DNA of 64,000 bases from Candidatus Chloroploca asiatica (GTDB lineage: Bacteria > Chloroflexota > Chloroflexia > Chloroflexales > Chloroflexaceae): NCBI RefSeq assembly GCF_002532075.1, contig NZ_LYXE01000080.1:1-64000 (forward strand), given 5' to 3'. Both the position numbers and the translations under genes were made by a program. This document shows positions 52,201-61,548 of the stretch, in pieces (within the stretch, counting starts at the first letter, position 1; every line of letters begins with the position of its first letter). The notes under the pieces are model-generated. The model searched no databases, was not told the origin of the DNA, and was given only the letters and a program-made list of their open reading frames with translations.

Positions 52201-52903
52201 CCGCGACTGCGGTTTTCCTAGTGATGCCGCCACGCGCCCAGGCAGTCTCACCTCTGGCGGCTCCAATCTCGTTGGCGATGGAACCTGCCTATTTGACGCC
52301 ACCTCAGACCAGAGCGGCACGCGCCAGGCTCCGCTTGATCCCCGCCTCGCCCCGCTCAGCGATTACGGCAGCACCACGCTCACCCACCCGCCCTACGATG
52401 ATAGTCCTGCGCTCGACGCGGCGGGAGCCACCTGCCCCGACACCGATCAACGGGGTATCGCCCGCCCGGTTGGGCCAGCCTGTGATATCGGTGCGGTCGA
52501 GCGCAGCGCCAGTGATCCCCTTGCGCCCACGCCTACGCCTACACCCACCGCGGAGCCGTCAGCCACGCCCACCACCTCACCCACCGCGGAGCCGTCAGCC
52601 ACGCCCACCACCTCGCCCACCGCTGGCCCGTCAGCCACGCCCACCACCTCGCCCACCGCTGGCCCATCAGTCACGCCCACCACCTCGCCCACCGCTGGCC
52701 CGTCAGCCACGCCCACCACCTCGCCCACCGCTGGCCCGTCAGCCTCGCCCACCACCTCACCCACCGCTGGCCCGTCAGCCTCGCCCACCACCTCGCCCAC
52801 CGCAAGTACGACGCCCACGGCTGGCCCGTCGCCTACGCCTGGTGCTTCGCCTACGCCTGACCCTAGCCTCCAGCGGGTCTACATCCCTCTCGTCCGGCGC
52901 TAA
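49289..52903 (+). CDS. Giant secreted zinc metallopeptidase with CSLREA / beta-helix region
   Basis: 1204 residues. Signal peptide (about 1-25), then a propeptide-like region. A reprolysin-like catalytic domain has FAHEIGHQFGASHTF (zinc ligands His354, His358, His364; Glu355) and a distal Met in TIMAYPG. Next comes a beta-sandwich region (PPVVDAGSSYTIPARTPFEL), then a CSLREA-type segment (DNGTCTREDCALREAVSLTN), a right-handed beta-helix of NN/GGG-rich rungs (about 740-1000) and a choice-of-anchor-Q-like block (DPRLAPLSDYGSTTLTH to CDIGAVE). A Thr/Pro/Ser tandem-repeat stalk and a terminal RVYIPLVRR follow. Likely a cell-surface or secreted protease; targets unknown. Confidence 0.88.
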   Translation: MLARLLLASLVVTALITIVVSLPQPAQPTALSHSATGQTSPFWQIPAGPVLAAEPPADDPLRYVTLLAVEEPIDAVLNRAPREDSPRAWERAAILDLPLPDGSVASFALVESPVMAPELAARYPQIRTYLGQQRDDPSVTARLTRSQNGYHAFIIGPTTSSYVTPYGGPDRTLHIAFASSDLPPIEWLPEPEDDHDHDALSIAQSGSNGSMRRDYRLAIATTGEYAQFHGGTTASVMAEVVALVNATNAIFERDMAVRFTLAANTDQLFFLDPATDPYPNDPEGDDRVVLATINNTEMLNRLGQANFDIGHLLTTESGGIGFGLNCSGPQHQKAIANSGSSQPTVANLLITFAHEIGHQFGASHTFNSSSGLCGQNYGGFGPNRSATSAYEAASGSTIMAYPGLCAPENIQNGADSYFHLLSLLQMQSFLVQPFVTPCGVQLTPTGNTPPVVDAGSSYTIPARTPFELVGTASDADGDPLTFTWEQYDLGAASPPLSDDGARPIFRSFPPSANPNRLFPRYLDIVTGQESIGETLPTTNRTLTFRFTARDNRPGAGAFAFDSTALTVVAAAGPFQITSIAGGERFAQGASLSVTWDVANTNLAPISCANVQIDLTEDAGASYTTLLASTPNDGSANVTLPNRAMLAANLRVKCTDNIFLDLSPTFSTAGSIVTKTSDDNGTCTREDCALREAVSLTNDLPGANVLELNAGVYQLSLNGAGPLVLSDTLTIEGAGPDQTIIDGGGLDQIIRVTRETSVTLRNLTLRNGTTTVDGGGLSNQFGNVTLIDVIVENNHADGRGGGVHNDGQMRIERSIIRNNHAKTDGGGIGSRLSFRFFDYDPLGSLEIVDSVIRDNTADNRGGGVYFSSFSADPAAHLRIERSALVHNRSLSGGGGLSFLTNNSTSQSVIENVTFSGNSADFGGAIETFASTPNEVRFAFNTLTNNRARFVGGFYWGGSAVTATGNIIAANGDRDCGFPSDAATRPGSLTSGGSNLVGDGTCLFDATSDQSGTRQAPLDPRLAPLSDYGSTTLTHPPYDDSPALDAAGATCPDTDQRGIARPVGPACDIGAVERSASDPLAPTPTPTPTAEPSATPTTSPTAEPSATPTTSPTAGPSATPTTSPTAGPSVTPTTSPTAGPSATPTTSPTAGPSASPTTSPTAGPSASPTTSPTASTTPTAGPSPTPGASPTPDPSLQRVYIPLVRR
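52551..52812 (+). repeat. 36-bp tandem repeat encoding the Thr/Pro stalk
   Basis: About seven units of a 36-bp sequence coding for TTSPTAGPSATP-type dodecapeptides, with drift (Ala-Glu in the first units; Ser or Val for Ala later). In-frame, so copy-number change would only alter stalk length. Confidence 0.85.
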
Positions 52904-53030
52904 ATGCGCTGGCGTACGCGATCAATCCAAACCCTAAACCGTTACCATCCGCTTACCCTCGCCATCGGTTGGACTTGTTATCCTGGGAGAAACCGGCGTC
53001 TTCGTGCCCAGTGGAAGCAAGACCCAACCG

Positions 53031-53927
53031 ATGGCAGAAACCGATCACCCCCTGAAGCGTTTTGTCGCCCTGGCGGCCCCCGATGTCGCCGCGTGGCTGC
53101 TTGAACAACCCGTCCGTGCCGTCACCACCCGCCAGGGCGAATTGACCGCCCAGCCCGACCCGCTCGATAGTGACCTCGTCCTGTTTGTGACGCTCGACAC
53201 TGGTCACGAGGTAATTCTGCACCTGGAGTTCCAGGGTCCAGGCAGCAAAAAGCCTATGCCTACGCGCATGCTCGACTATCAAACCCGCTTGGCCCTGATC
53301 TACCGTGATCTGCCCATCACGAGTGTGGTATGGTATCTAGGTGGAGCCGGGGCACGTGATGCGGGGATCCACGAGCGGGTGAACCACACCGGACAACCGG
53401 CACTCGCGTGGCGCTACCAGGTCATTCGGCTATGGCAGGTGGATGCCGAGGTTCTGTTGGCGCTCCAGCGACCTGCCCTCTTGGCCCTGATCGGACAAAC
53501 CCGCATTCGGGAGCCGGAACCGATCCTTACCCAAGCCGTCCAGCAATTGATGAAGGGCACCGAAGGCGAAACCCAGGCGCGTCTGCTTGCCGAATTACTC
53601 TTACTCTGTCCTGATGAGGAGCTTGCTGCTATGGCAGAACAGATCATCACCCGTGACTACGGGATGCCCGAAACACCCATGATGCGGAAGTTACGCGAAG
53701 AGGGCCGCGAAGAGGGCCGCGAAGAGGGCCGCGAAGAGGCCGAGCTGAATCTGCTCGTGAAACTGCTGACCCGCCGCTGTGGGCCGTTAAGCGCCGAGAC
53801 CATCGTACAGGTACAGCGCCTTGACCACCACCAGCGCCTCGCCTTAGCCGAAGCCTTGCTGGACTTTTCCGGCGCTACCGATCTGAACCAATGGTTAGCG
53901 CGCGAGCAACCGGCCTCAGAAAACTGA
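53031..53927 (+). CDS. Rpn/PD-(D/E)XK-like protein with DUF4351 C-terminus
   Basis: 298 residues from ATG 53031 (GTG 53004 is an alternative). N-terminal PD-(D/E)XK-like core: DLVLFVTLDTGHEVILHLEFQG with Asp and Glu-Phe-Gln in the usual places of the transposase-associated Rpn/DUF4351 families. C-terminal LLVKLLTRRCGPLSAETIVQVQRLDHHQRLALAEALLDFSGATDLNQWL is the DUF4351 domain. In between lies a REEGREEGREEGREEA charged stretch encoded by four copies of a 12-bp repeat. Probable nuclease linked to DNA rearrangement; unproven. Confidence 0.82.
   Translation: MAETDHPLKRFVALAAPDVAAWLLEQPVRAVTTRQGELTAQPDPLDSDLVLFVTLDTGHEVILHLEFQGPGSKKPMPTRMLDYQTRLALIYRDLPITSVVWYLGGAGARDAGIHERVNHTGQPALAWRYQVIRLWQVDAEVLLALQRPALLALIGQTRIREPEPILTQAVQQLMKGTEGETQARLLAELLLLCPDEELAAMAEQIITRDYGMPETPMMRKLREEGREEGREEGREEAELNLLVKLLTRRCGPLSAETIVQVQRLDHHQRLALAEALLDFSGATDLNQWLAREQPASEN
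53696..53745 (+). repeat. 12-bp tandem repeat in the DUF4351 gene
   Basis: Four GAAGAGGGCCGC units encoding EEGR. In-frame, prone to slippage; links nuclease core and DUF4351 domain. Confidence 0.85.
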
Positions 53928-54104
53928 GCGCAAAGCTAATGGTAGCCCCCCGCACCAGCGTCACCTCACGCCCGCTCGGCGTGGTAGCGCTGGTGCGGGG
54001 GGCGTTCGGCAATGGGTGGCAGCCTCGCCTGGGCCAAAACCAACATCGCGAGTGGGGCGGCAAGGGCCAGCCACGTTAAACCAGCGCATAAAGGCTGACC
54101 TGTG

Positions 54105-54168
54105 TTGACGCAAAGGCGCGAAGGCGCAAAGGTATTTAAACCTTTGCGCCTTCGCGCCTTTGCGTCAA
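54105..54168. terminator. Perfect long hairpin made of two dispersed repeats (copies 8/9)
   Basis: 29-bp perfect arms beginning TTGACGCAAAGGCGCGAAGG on both strands with a 6-bp AT centre. It lies directly past the enolase stop (minus strand) and after the DUF4351 gene, so a shared terminator is likely. Confidence 0.75.
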
Positions 54169-54178
54169 ATAAATACGC

Positions 54179-55477
<1,299 letters not shown>

Positions 55478-55522
55478 CTATAATGCGTCTTGTTTTGCGG
55501 CACCAGGCCACATACGCCCGCC

Positions 55523-55552
55523 AGTATAGCATATCGTATTTTTGGCTGCCAA
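55523..55552 (-). promoter_or_regulatory. eno promoter
   Basis: Minus strand: TTGGCA (55552-55547), 18-bp spacer, TATACT (55528-55523). Confidence 0.65.
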
Positions 55553-55571
55553 TCTTCATGGTAGCTCTTTC

Positions 55572-55614
55572 TGGAACGCGCAAACGCCAGCATTGCTGGC
55601 GTTTGCGCGTTCCA
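55572..55614 (-). terminator. Hairpin after the DUF4397 gene
   Basis: Perfect 20-bp arms TGGAACGCGCAAACGCCAGC / GCTGGCGTTTGCGCGTTCCA with an ATT loop, 27 bp past the stop. No T run. Confidence 0.7.
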
Positions 55615-55640
55615 ACCATTCATTGTTGCGCCTACGGCGC

Positions 55641-58328
55641 TTAGTTGGCAACAAAGGGCAGGTAAACCCTAAAGCGCTCTGCCTCGGGGAGACCGAGCAC
55701 AACCGTGCCCACGTCCTGATTGACCCCATCACCAACCGCAAAGACGGTGATGTCGTCGCCCGCCACCAGCGTAAACGGTGGCAGATCGAGCAGCGTCGTC
55801 GCGCCATCTGGGGTCGCAATGATCAGGTCATACGTCCCAGGAGGCAGCGGGAAGGTGGCGGTGCCCTTGTACGGCACATTGCCCAACCCCGGCACGACGG
55901 TACCGTCCTGCAAGCGGATCGAGACGTTCGCACCGTCACCAGGCGCAAACGGGGCAGCGTGGTAGATCCGGACACGCGCCGTACCAGCGGCAGGCGGGTC
56001 AGTTGGATCGTTCAAGAGCACCAACTCCGGCGCGAAGCCATTGGCCCCGCCAATTGCCATCGCCGTGTAGCGCATCCCCGGCGCAAGCGTCACCGACCCC
56101 GAAATCGCCACGGTATCGGCCAGCGCACGCGGCGCACTCGGAATGACCACATTGATCGGATACGTGCCACCCGGCAATTGGAGGAAGCCAGTCGTCTCGC
56201 CAAAGCCAAAGTCACTCGCCAGGGTCACCGGCGGAACCGTCGGCACGACCACATTCACCGCCGCACGGCCACCCGCAAACGGGGCCAGATGCGCCAGACG
56301 CACTTCTGCCGGGGGCACAATGCCATCGCGTGGCAACACAACAAGCCCTACATCCTGATTGACGCCATCACCAACCGCAAAGACGGTGATATCATCACCT
56401 GCGGCCAGCACAAACGCCGGGATATCAAGCAGCGTCGTTGACCCATCCGGCGTGGCAATGATCAGGTCGTACACGCCAGCAGGCAGTTCCAGCGTTGCCG
56501 TGCCCTTGTACGGCACATTGGCCAACCCCGGCACGACGGTACCGTCCTGCAAGCGGATCGAGACGTTCGCACCGTCACCAGGCGCAAACGGGGCCGCGTG
56601 GTAGATGCGCACCCGCGCCGTACCAGCGGCAGGCGGGTCAGTTGGATCGTTCAAGAGCACCAACTCCGGCGCGAAGCCATTGGCCCCGCCAATTGCCATC
56701 GCCGTGTAGCGCATCCCCGGCGCAAGCGTCACCGACCCCGAAATCGCCACGGTATCGGCCAGCGCACGCGGCGCACTCGGAATGACCACATTGATCGGAT
56801 ACGTGCCACCCGGCAATTGGAGGAAGCCAGTCGTCTCGCCAAAGCCAAAGTCACTCGCCAGGGTCACCGGCGGAACCGTCGGCACGACCACATTCACCGC
56901 CGCACGGCCACCCGCAAACGGGGCCAGATGCGCCAGACGCACTTCTGCCGGGGGCACAATGCCATCGCGTGGCAACACAACAAGCCCTACATCCTGATTG
57001 ACGCCATCACCAACCGCAAAGACGGTGATGTCGTCGCCTGCGGTCAGCACAAACGCCGGGATGTCAAGCAGCGTCGTTGCGCCATCCGGCGTGGCAATGA
57101 TCAGATCATACACACCAGCAGGCAATTCCAGCGTTGCCGTGCCCTTGTACGGCACATTGGCCAACCCGCCGACGACCGCGCCATCCTGCGTGCGGATCGA
57201 GACATTCGCACCGTCACCAGGCGCAAACGGGGCCGCGTGGTAGATCCGGACACGCGCCGTGTCAGTGATTGGTGGCGTGATCGGATCGTTCAAGAGCACC
57301 AGTTCGGGATCAAAGCCATTGGCCCCACCAATTGCCATCGCCGTGTAACGCATGCCGGGCGAAAGCGTCACCGACCCCGAAATCGCTACGGTATCGGCCA
57401 GCGCACGCGGCGCACTCGGAATGACCACATTGATCGGGTAGGTGCCATCAGGCAGGGGCACATAATCAGTCGTATCGCCGAACCCAAAATCATTGACCAG
57501 GGTCAACGGCGTATCGCCCGGCACAACCACATTCACCGCCGCACGGCCACCCGCAAACGGGGCCAGGTGCGCCAAGCGAACCTGCGCAGGGACACGCTGC
57601 GCACCACCCAGGAAGAAGAACTCGGCAGGGTACGTTGCCGTGCCTGTCCCAATGGCAAAGATTGTCGTGATTGACTGGGGCGGAACATTCAAGGTCGCCG
57701 GGCCAATGAGGGGCGGATCAGCCGTAGGATCGCTCGAAGGCACAACCTTGACCGGAATATCGGTAGCGCCGGGGATAGGGAGATAGCCACTGGCAACCCC
57801 AAATTCCACCCCTGTGAGACCACCAATTACTTCATCGGTTGTTGCATTGCGAACATCAACTGCGGTCGCGGCCTGAGCAGCGAACGGCGCCGCATGAACC
57901 ACGCGTACATTCGCATTCGGAGCCGCAGGCACGCTATTATCATCAACCAGAGGGAAGAGACCGAGCGGAATGTTGGTTCCATCACCACCAGCAAAGACCG
58001 TATAATCAACCCCGGCCGCAAGAGTCACCGTTGCCGTAATCGCCGGGGCAACCGTGAGATCGGTTCCCGCAAAGACCTCTACCGTGTAATCACCAGGGGG
58101 CAACGTCGCGGTCAGCGGGGCATCCTTGTACTTGAAATCACTGGCAAGCGTTGCGCCATTGACCACTACCGTCACTGCCGTATCATCAATGGTTGCGGCA
58201 AAGGGGGCGAGATGAAGGATGTTGACCCGCGCATTCGCCTGGGCCCGACTCGGGGTGGAAGCAGCAAATAGACCGACCACCAGCGCGGTAATCATCACAA
58301 CTGCTACCGACAAGACACTCCGTCGCAT
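55641..58328 (-). CDS. Secreted DUF4397-repeat protein
   Basis: 895 residues from ATG 58328, which has AAAAGGAG six bases upstream. A signal peptide (about 1-30, ending SRAQA) is followed by eight or so DUF4397 beta domains in tandem, each with HLAPFA or YHAAPFA, a VNVVV or VSIR strand and a YTVFAxG turn. The repeats alternate between two types, together forming a 639-bp pair. The C-terminus ERFRVYLPFVAN matches the motif of other secreted proteins here. No catalytic residues; probably an extracellular structural, adhesive or cell-envelope protein. Confidence 0.9.
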   Translation of the reverse strand: MRRSVLSVAVVMITALVVGLFAASTPSRAQANARVNILHLAPFAATIDDTAVTVVVNGATLASDFKYKDAPLTATLPPGDYTVEVFAGTDLTVAPAITATVTLAAGVDYTVFAGGDGTNIPLGLFPLVDDNSVPAAPNANVRVVHAAPFAAQAATAVDVRNATTDEVIGGLTGVEFGVASGYLPIPGATDIPVKVVPSSDPTADPPLIGPATLNVPPQSITTIFAIGTGTATYPAEFFFLGGAQRVPAQVRLAHLAPFAGGRAAVNVVVPGDTPLTLVNDFGFGDTTDYVPLPDGTYPINVVIPSAPRALADTVAISGSVTLSPGMRYTAMAIGGANGFDPELVLLNDPITPPITDTARVRIYHAAPFAPGDGANVSIRTQDGAVVGGLANVPYKGTATLELPAGVYDLIIATPDGATTLLDIPAFVLTAGDDITVFAVGDGVNQDVGLVVLPRDGIVPPAEVRLAHLAPFAGGRAAVNVVVPTVPPVTLASDFGFGETTGFLQLPGGTYPINVVIPSAPRALADTVAISGSVTLAPGMRYTAMAIGGANGFAPELVLLNDPTDPPAAGTARVRIYHAAPFAPGDGANVSIRLQDGTVVPGLANVPYKGTATLELPAGVYDLIIATPDGSTTLLDIPAFVLAAGDDITVFAVGDGVNQDVGLVVLPRDGIVPPAEVRLAHLAPFAGGRAAVNVVVPTVPPVTLASDFGFGETTGFLQLPGGTYPINVVIPSAPRALADTVAISGSVTLAPGMRYTAMAIGGANGFAPELVLLNDPTDPPAAGTARVRIYHAAPFAPGDGANVSIRLQDGTVVPGLGNVPYKGTATFPLPPGTYDLIIATPDGATTLLDLPPFTLVAGDDITVFAVGDGVNQDVGTVVLGLPEAERFRVYLPFVAN
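55975..57029 (-). repeat. 639-bp tandem duplication inside the DUF4397 gene
   Basis: 55975-56390 and 56614-57029 look identical by eye over 416 bp at an offset of 639 bp, while the flanking parts of each unit differ by scattered substitutions. A third, more diverged unit starts near 56998. Confidence 0.85.
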
Positions 58329-58363
58329 GCATTGCTCCTTTTGAATGCAGCGCATAGCAGGAT

Positions 58364-58382
58364 ATGACCACAGATCGGTCAT
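58364..58382 (-). promoter_or_regulatory. Palindrome in the DUF4397 gene promoter
   Basis: ATGACC-N7-GGTCAT, 6-bp perfect arms, overlapping a weak promoter on the minus strand (TTGTAT-N16-TATCCT). Candidate repressor or activator site; no regulator is assigned. Confidence 0.4.
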
Positions 58383-58529
58383 ACAAATACCACACGCTCA
58401 GACTTCACCAGATTGCGTTATATAGGCTGCACTCTTCTCTACGTACCCTAACAAGATCTGGATGTATGGTACAGGTGAAAGAGTATAATGTTGGTGATCG
58501 CGTCGAACGATAGCGAAGGAGTAGAGTTT

Positions 58530-59255
58530 GTGAAGCGTTTTTCTTGCTGGATGTTGCTCGTCTTTGTGCTGACCGCGTGTGGCAGTTACGCCCCGCCAGA
58601 AACCTCGGGGGGCACCACCGAGCTACGCCAAACGAGCGTGGCCCTCAATCGGCCCCCCACCATCCCCCCCTTGCCACCCGGGCCAACACCAACACCACGC
58701 CCAGCCTTGACCGAGATCTTTGATCTTCGTGATGACGACCCCCGTGCGCTTGGCGATCCCAATGCGCCCGTGTTGATCGTAGAGTTTACCGACTTTGAAT
58801 GCACCTTCTGTCAACGCTTTTTCCAAGAGACGCGCCCACAGATTTTGAGCGAACTGGTCGAAACGGGCAAAGTTCGCCTGGTTGTCCGCGATCTGCCGCT
58901 GACCACGATCCACCCATCAGCGCTCGTCGCTGCGGTCGCGGCAAATTGCGCCGCTGATCAGGGCCAGTTTTTCCCCATGTACGAGCGTCTGTTTAGCAGT
59001 CATCAGCAAGAATGGGGCGGGGTTCCCCAACGTGATCGGGTTGTGTTCGGCGAATTTGCCGATCAACTGGGGCTCGACGGCGCCACCTTCCGGGCTTGTC
59101 TCGATGACCCCGAAAGCGAAAAAGCGGTCTTGAATGAAATGCAGGCCGCGCTGGCGCTTGGCATTAACTCAACACCAAATTTTGTTATCAATGGGCAACT
59201 GGTGCGCGGTGCCCAACCGTACCGCGTCTTTGAGGAACTGGTCAACCAGCAATAA
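58530..59255 (+). CDS. DsbA-like thioredoxin-fold lipoprotein
   Basis: 241 residues from GTG 58530 (GAAGGAG 8 bases upstream). Signal peptide with lipobox VLTACG. After a Pro-rich linker, the thioredoxin_4/DsbA domain has EFTDFECTFCQRFF with the redox pair CTFC, and the cis-Pro in GINSTPNFVINGQLV. It should oxidise or isomerise disulfides of exported proteins at the membrane outer face. Upstream TATAAT (58484-58489) has no matching -35. Confidence 0.9.
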   Translation: MKRFSCWMLLVFVLTACGSYAPPETSGGTTELRQTSVALNRPPTIPPLPPGPTPTPRPALTEIFDLRDDDPRALGDPNAPVLIVEFTDFECTFCQRFFQETRPQILSELVETGKVRLVVRDLPLTTIHPSALVAAVAANCAADQGQFFPMYERLFSSHQQEWGGVPQRDRVVFGEFADQLGLDGATFRACLDDPESEKAVLNEMQAALALGINSTPNFVINGQLVRGAQPYRVFEELVNQQ

Positions 59256-59294
59256 GGTCTGCTTGCGCCCAAACCGGCGTGTAAGGACGTTCAG

Positions 59295-60227
59295 ATGGAA
59301 CAACAACCCGCACCGCGACAGAAGATCCTCCTCGTTGACGACACACCAGCGAATCTTGTCATTCTTGGTGATGCGCTTCAGGATGAGTATGATCTCTTCG
59401 TTGCCACTACCGGGGTTCAGGCCCTCCAGATGGTTGATGCCAATCCGCCCGATCTGATCTTGCTGGATATTATGATGCCCGTGATGGACGGTTACGAAGT
59501 CTGTCGCCAACTGAAAGAGAATCCGGCGACCAGTGGCATTCCAATCATCTTTATCACTGCGATGGATGCAGAAGAAGATGAAGCGCGTGGGCTCGAAGCA
59601 GGGGCGGTTGACTATATTACCAAGCCCTTTCACCTCCCCATTGTCAAAGCCCGTGTGCGCACCCACAGCGAATTAAAGCGCAAAACCGATATCTTGCAGA
59701 ACCTCTCTAGCCGTGATGGCCTGACGGGAATCTTCAACCGCCGTCGGTTTGACGAAGTGCTCGATCTCGAATGGCGTCGTGCCGCACGAAAAAGACAGCC
59801 TTTGTCATTGATCCTGCTCGATATTGATGAATTCAAGGGCTACAATGATAACTACGGCCACCTCGCCGGCGATCAGTGCTTGCAACAGGTGGCAACGATC
59901 CTGGGTTCTTCACTACGCCGGGCTGGTGATTTCCTTGCTCGCTATGGCGGCGAAGAGTTTGTCATTATCTTGCCCGATACTGCGTGTGAACAGGCTAAGC
60001 ATATCGCCGAGCGCATGCGTCAGGCCGTTGCCGAACAACGCATGGACCATGCCTTTTCGCGTGTCGCACCCTATCTTACGATCAGTGTAGGCGTTGTCTC
60101 CACCGAGCCAGGCCAGACCATCAACCATCAGGCCATGCTCCAACTGGCCGATCAAGCGATGTATCAGGCAAAAAACTCCGGACGGAATTGTGCTGTCTCT
60201 CGGGTGCTGCCCCACAACAGCACGTGA
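59295..60227 (+). CDS. Response regulator with GGDEF domain (diguanylate cyclase)
   Basis: 310 residues. N-terminal receiver (about 12-130): acidic LLVDDTP, phospho-acceptor Asp in LILLDIMMPVMDG, Thr in FITAMD, Lys in YITKPF. GGDEF domain (about 150-305): RDGLTGIFNRRRFDEVL and the active loop YGGEEFVIILP (GGEEF, competent). No inhibitory RxxD is obvious upstream of the loop. It would make c-di-GMP when phosphorylated. It starts the run binding lipoprotein - sensor kinase, whose kinase is the natural partner. Confidence 0.94.
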   Translation: MEQQPAPRQKILLVDDTPANLVILGDALQDEYDLFVATTGVQALQMVDANPPDLILLDIMMPVMDGYEVCRQLKENPATSGIPIIFITAMDAEEDEARGLEAGAVDYITKPFHLPIVKARVRTHSELKRKTDILQNLSSRDGLTGIFNRRRFDEVLDLEWRRAARKRQPLSLILLDIDEFKGYNDNYGHLAGDQCLQQVATILGSSLRRAGDFLARYGGEEFVIILPDTACEQAKHIAERMRQAVAEQRMDHAFSRVAPYLTISVGVVSTEPGQTINHQAMLQLADQAMYQAKNSGRNCAVSRVLPHNST

Positions 60228-60246
60228 GGGCATAAAGTATCAGACC

Positions 60247-61548
60247 ATGAACGAGATCAGGTGTACACCATTCAGAACAACGTTGATCTTCCTGTGCTTC
60301 TTGCTTGTGACGACCTCAGGCTGGGGATGCCAGTTCAGCCCTACACGCTCCGCCGAGCCAATCAAGGTTGGCATCCTCCATTCCCTGACTGGTACGATGG
60401 CCATCAGTGAACAGAGCGTGAGCCAGGCTACGCTGCTTGCCATTGAAGAACTCAATGCCCAGGGGGGCGTGCTTGGCCGCAGGATCGAGCCAGTTATCCG
60501 CGACGGTGCATCTCAGAGCGACATCTTTGCGCGTGAGGCCGAAGCATTGATTGTCAACGAGCAAGTGGCCGTGATCTTCGGCTGCTGGACGTCGGCGTCG
60601 CGCAAAACGGTCAAGCCAATCGTTGAGCAGTATCAGCACCTGCTCTTCTATCCAGTCCAGTCCGAGGGGATCGAGGCTTCACCAAACATTATCTATACCG
60701 GGGCCGCCCCCAATCAGCAGATCTTTCCCGCCGTCAAATGGGCCATGGACAACCTCGGTCAACGCTTCTTCTTGATCGGCTCGGACTATATTTTCCCCCA
60801 CGCAGCCAATGCGATGATGAAAGACCAGATTCGCTCGCTGCGTGGCGAGATCGTCGGTGAACAGTATGTGCTGCTGGGCAGTACCGAAGTCGCCGGCGCC
60901 GTCGAGGCGCTTGTGCGGAGTCGCCCGCAGGTCATTCTGAACACCCTCAACGGCGACAGCAATGTCGCCTTTTTCCAGGCCCTCCGCGCCAAGGGCATTA
61001 CACCACAAGATATTCCTACGATTTCGTTCAGCATTGCGGAAACTGAACTCGCGACGATGGGCACCGCTGCGTTCGCTGGTGACTATGCCGCATGGGGCTA
61101 TTTTCAGAGCCTCGCTGGACCAATCAATGCGGCGTTTGTCCAGGCCTATCAGTCCCGCTATGGTGCCGATGCAGTGATCAGCGACCCGATGGAGGCAGCC
61201 TATCTTGGGGTCAAGCTCTGGGCCGCTGCGGTTGAGCAGGCAGGCAGCCTGGAATTCAACCAGGTGCGCAATGCCCTGGACGGTCTCTCGCTTGAGGCCC
61301 CCCAGGGTGCGATCAGCGTTGACCCAATAAGCCAGCACCTCTGGCGTACGGTGCGGATCGGGCAGATCCAGCCTGATGGTCAGTTTGAGATCGTCTGGAG
61401 TTCGACCAAGCCTGTGCGTCCGTTGCCCTATCCAGCCTATCGCTCGGTCGAACGCTGGGAAGCTTTCCTCACCGATCTTCATACCCGCTGGAAAGGCCAT
61501 TGGCAGAATCCGGCAACCTTCCCAACCATTATCGAGGCCGAACCATGA
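60247..61548 (+). CDS. UrtA/AmiC-like periplasmic-binding lipoprotein, sensor-partner candidate
   Basis: 433 residues from ATG 60247. The signal peptide ends in TTSGWGC (possible lipobox-like Cys about 28, although the -3 to -1 residues are unusual). The mature part is a type I periplasmic-binding fold of the urea/short-chain amide group (VGILHSLTGTMAISEQSV, LFYPVQSEGIEASPNIIYTG, TLNGDSNVAFFQALRAKG). No permease or ATPase follows; the next gene, overlapping by 4 bp (ATGA), is a sensor histidine kinase. Both facts suggest that the protein presents a ligand to the kinase rather than to a transporter. Confidence 0.88.
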   Translation: MNEIRCTPFRTTLIFLCFLLVTTSGWGCQFSPTRSAEPIKVGILHSLTGTMAISEQSVSQATLLAIEELNAQGGVLGRRIEPVIRDGASQSDIFAREAEALIVNEQVAVIFGCWTSASRKTVKPIVEQYQHLLFYPVQSEGIEASPNIIYTGAAPNQQIFPAVKWAMDNLGQRFFLIGSDYIFPHAANAMMKDQIRSLRGEIVGEQYVLLGSTEVAGAVEALVRSRPQVILNTLNGDSNVAFFQALRAKGITPQDIPTISFSIAETELATMGTAAFAGDYAAWGYFQSLAGPINAAFVQAYQSRYGADAVISDPMEAAYLGVKLWAAAVEQAGSLEFNQVRNALDGLSLEAPQGAISVDPISQHLWRTVRIGQIQPDGQFEIVWSSTKPVRPLPYPAYRSVERWEAFLTDLHTRWKGHWQNPATFPTIIEAEP

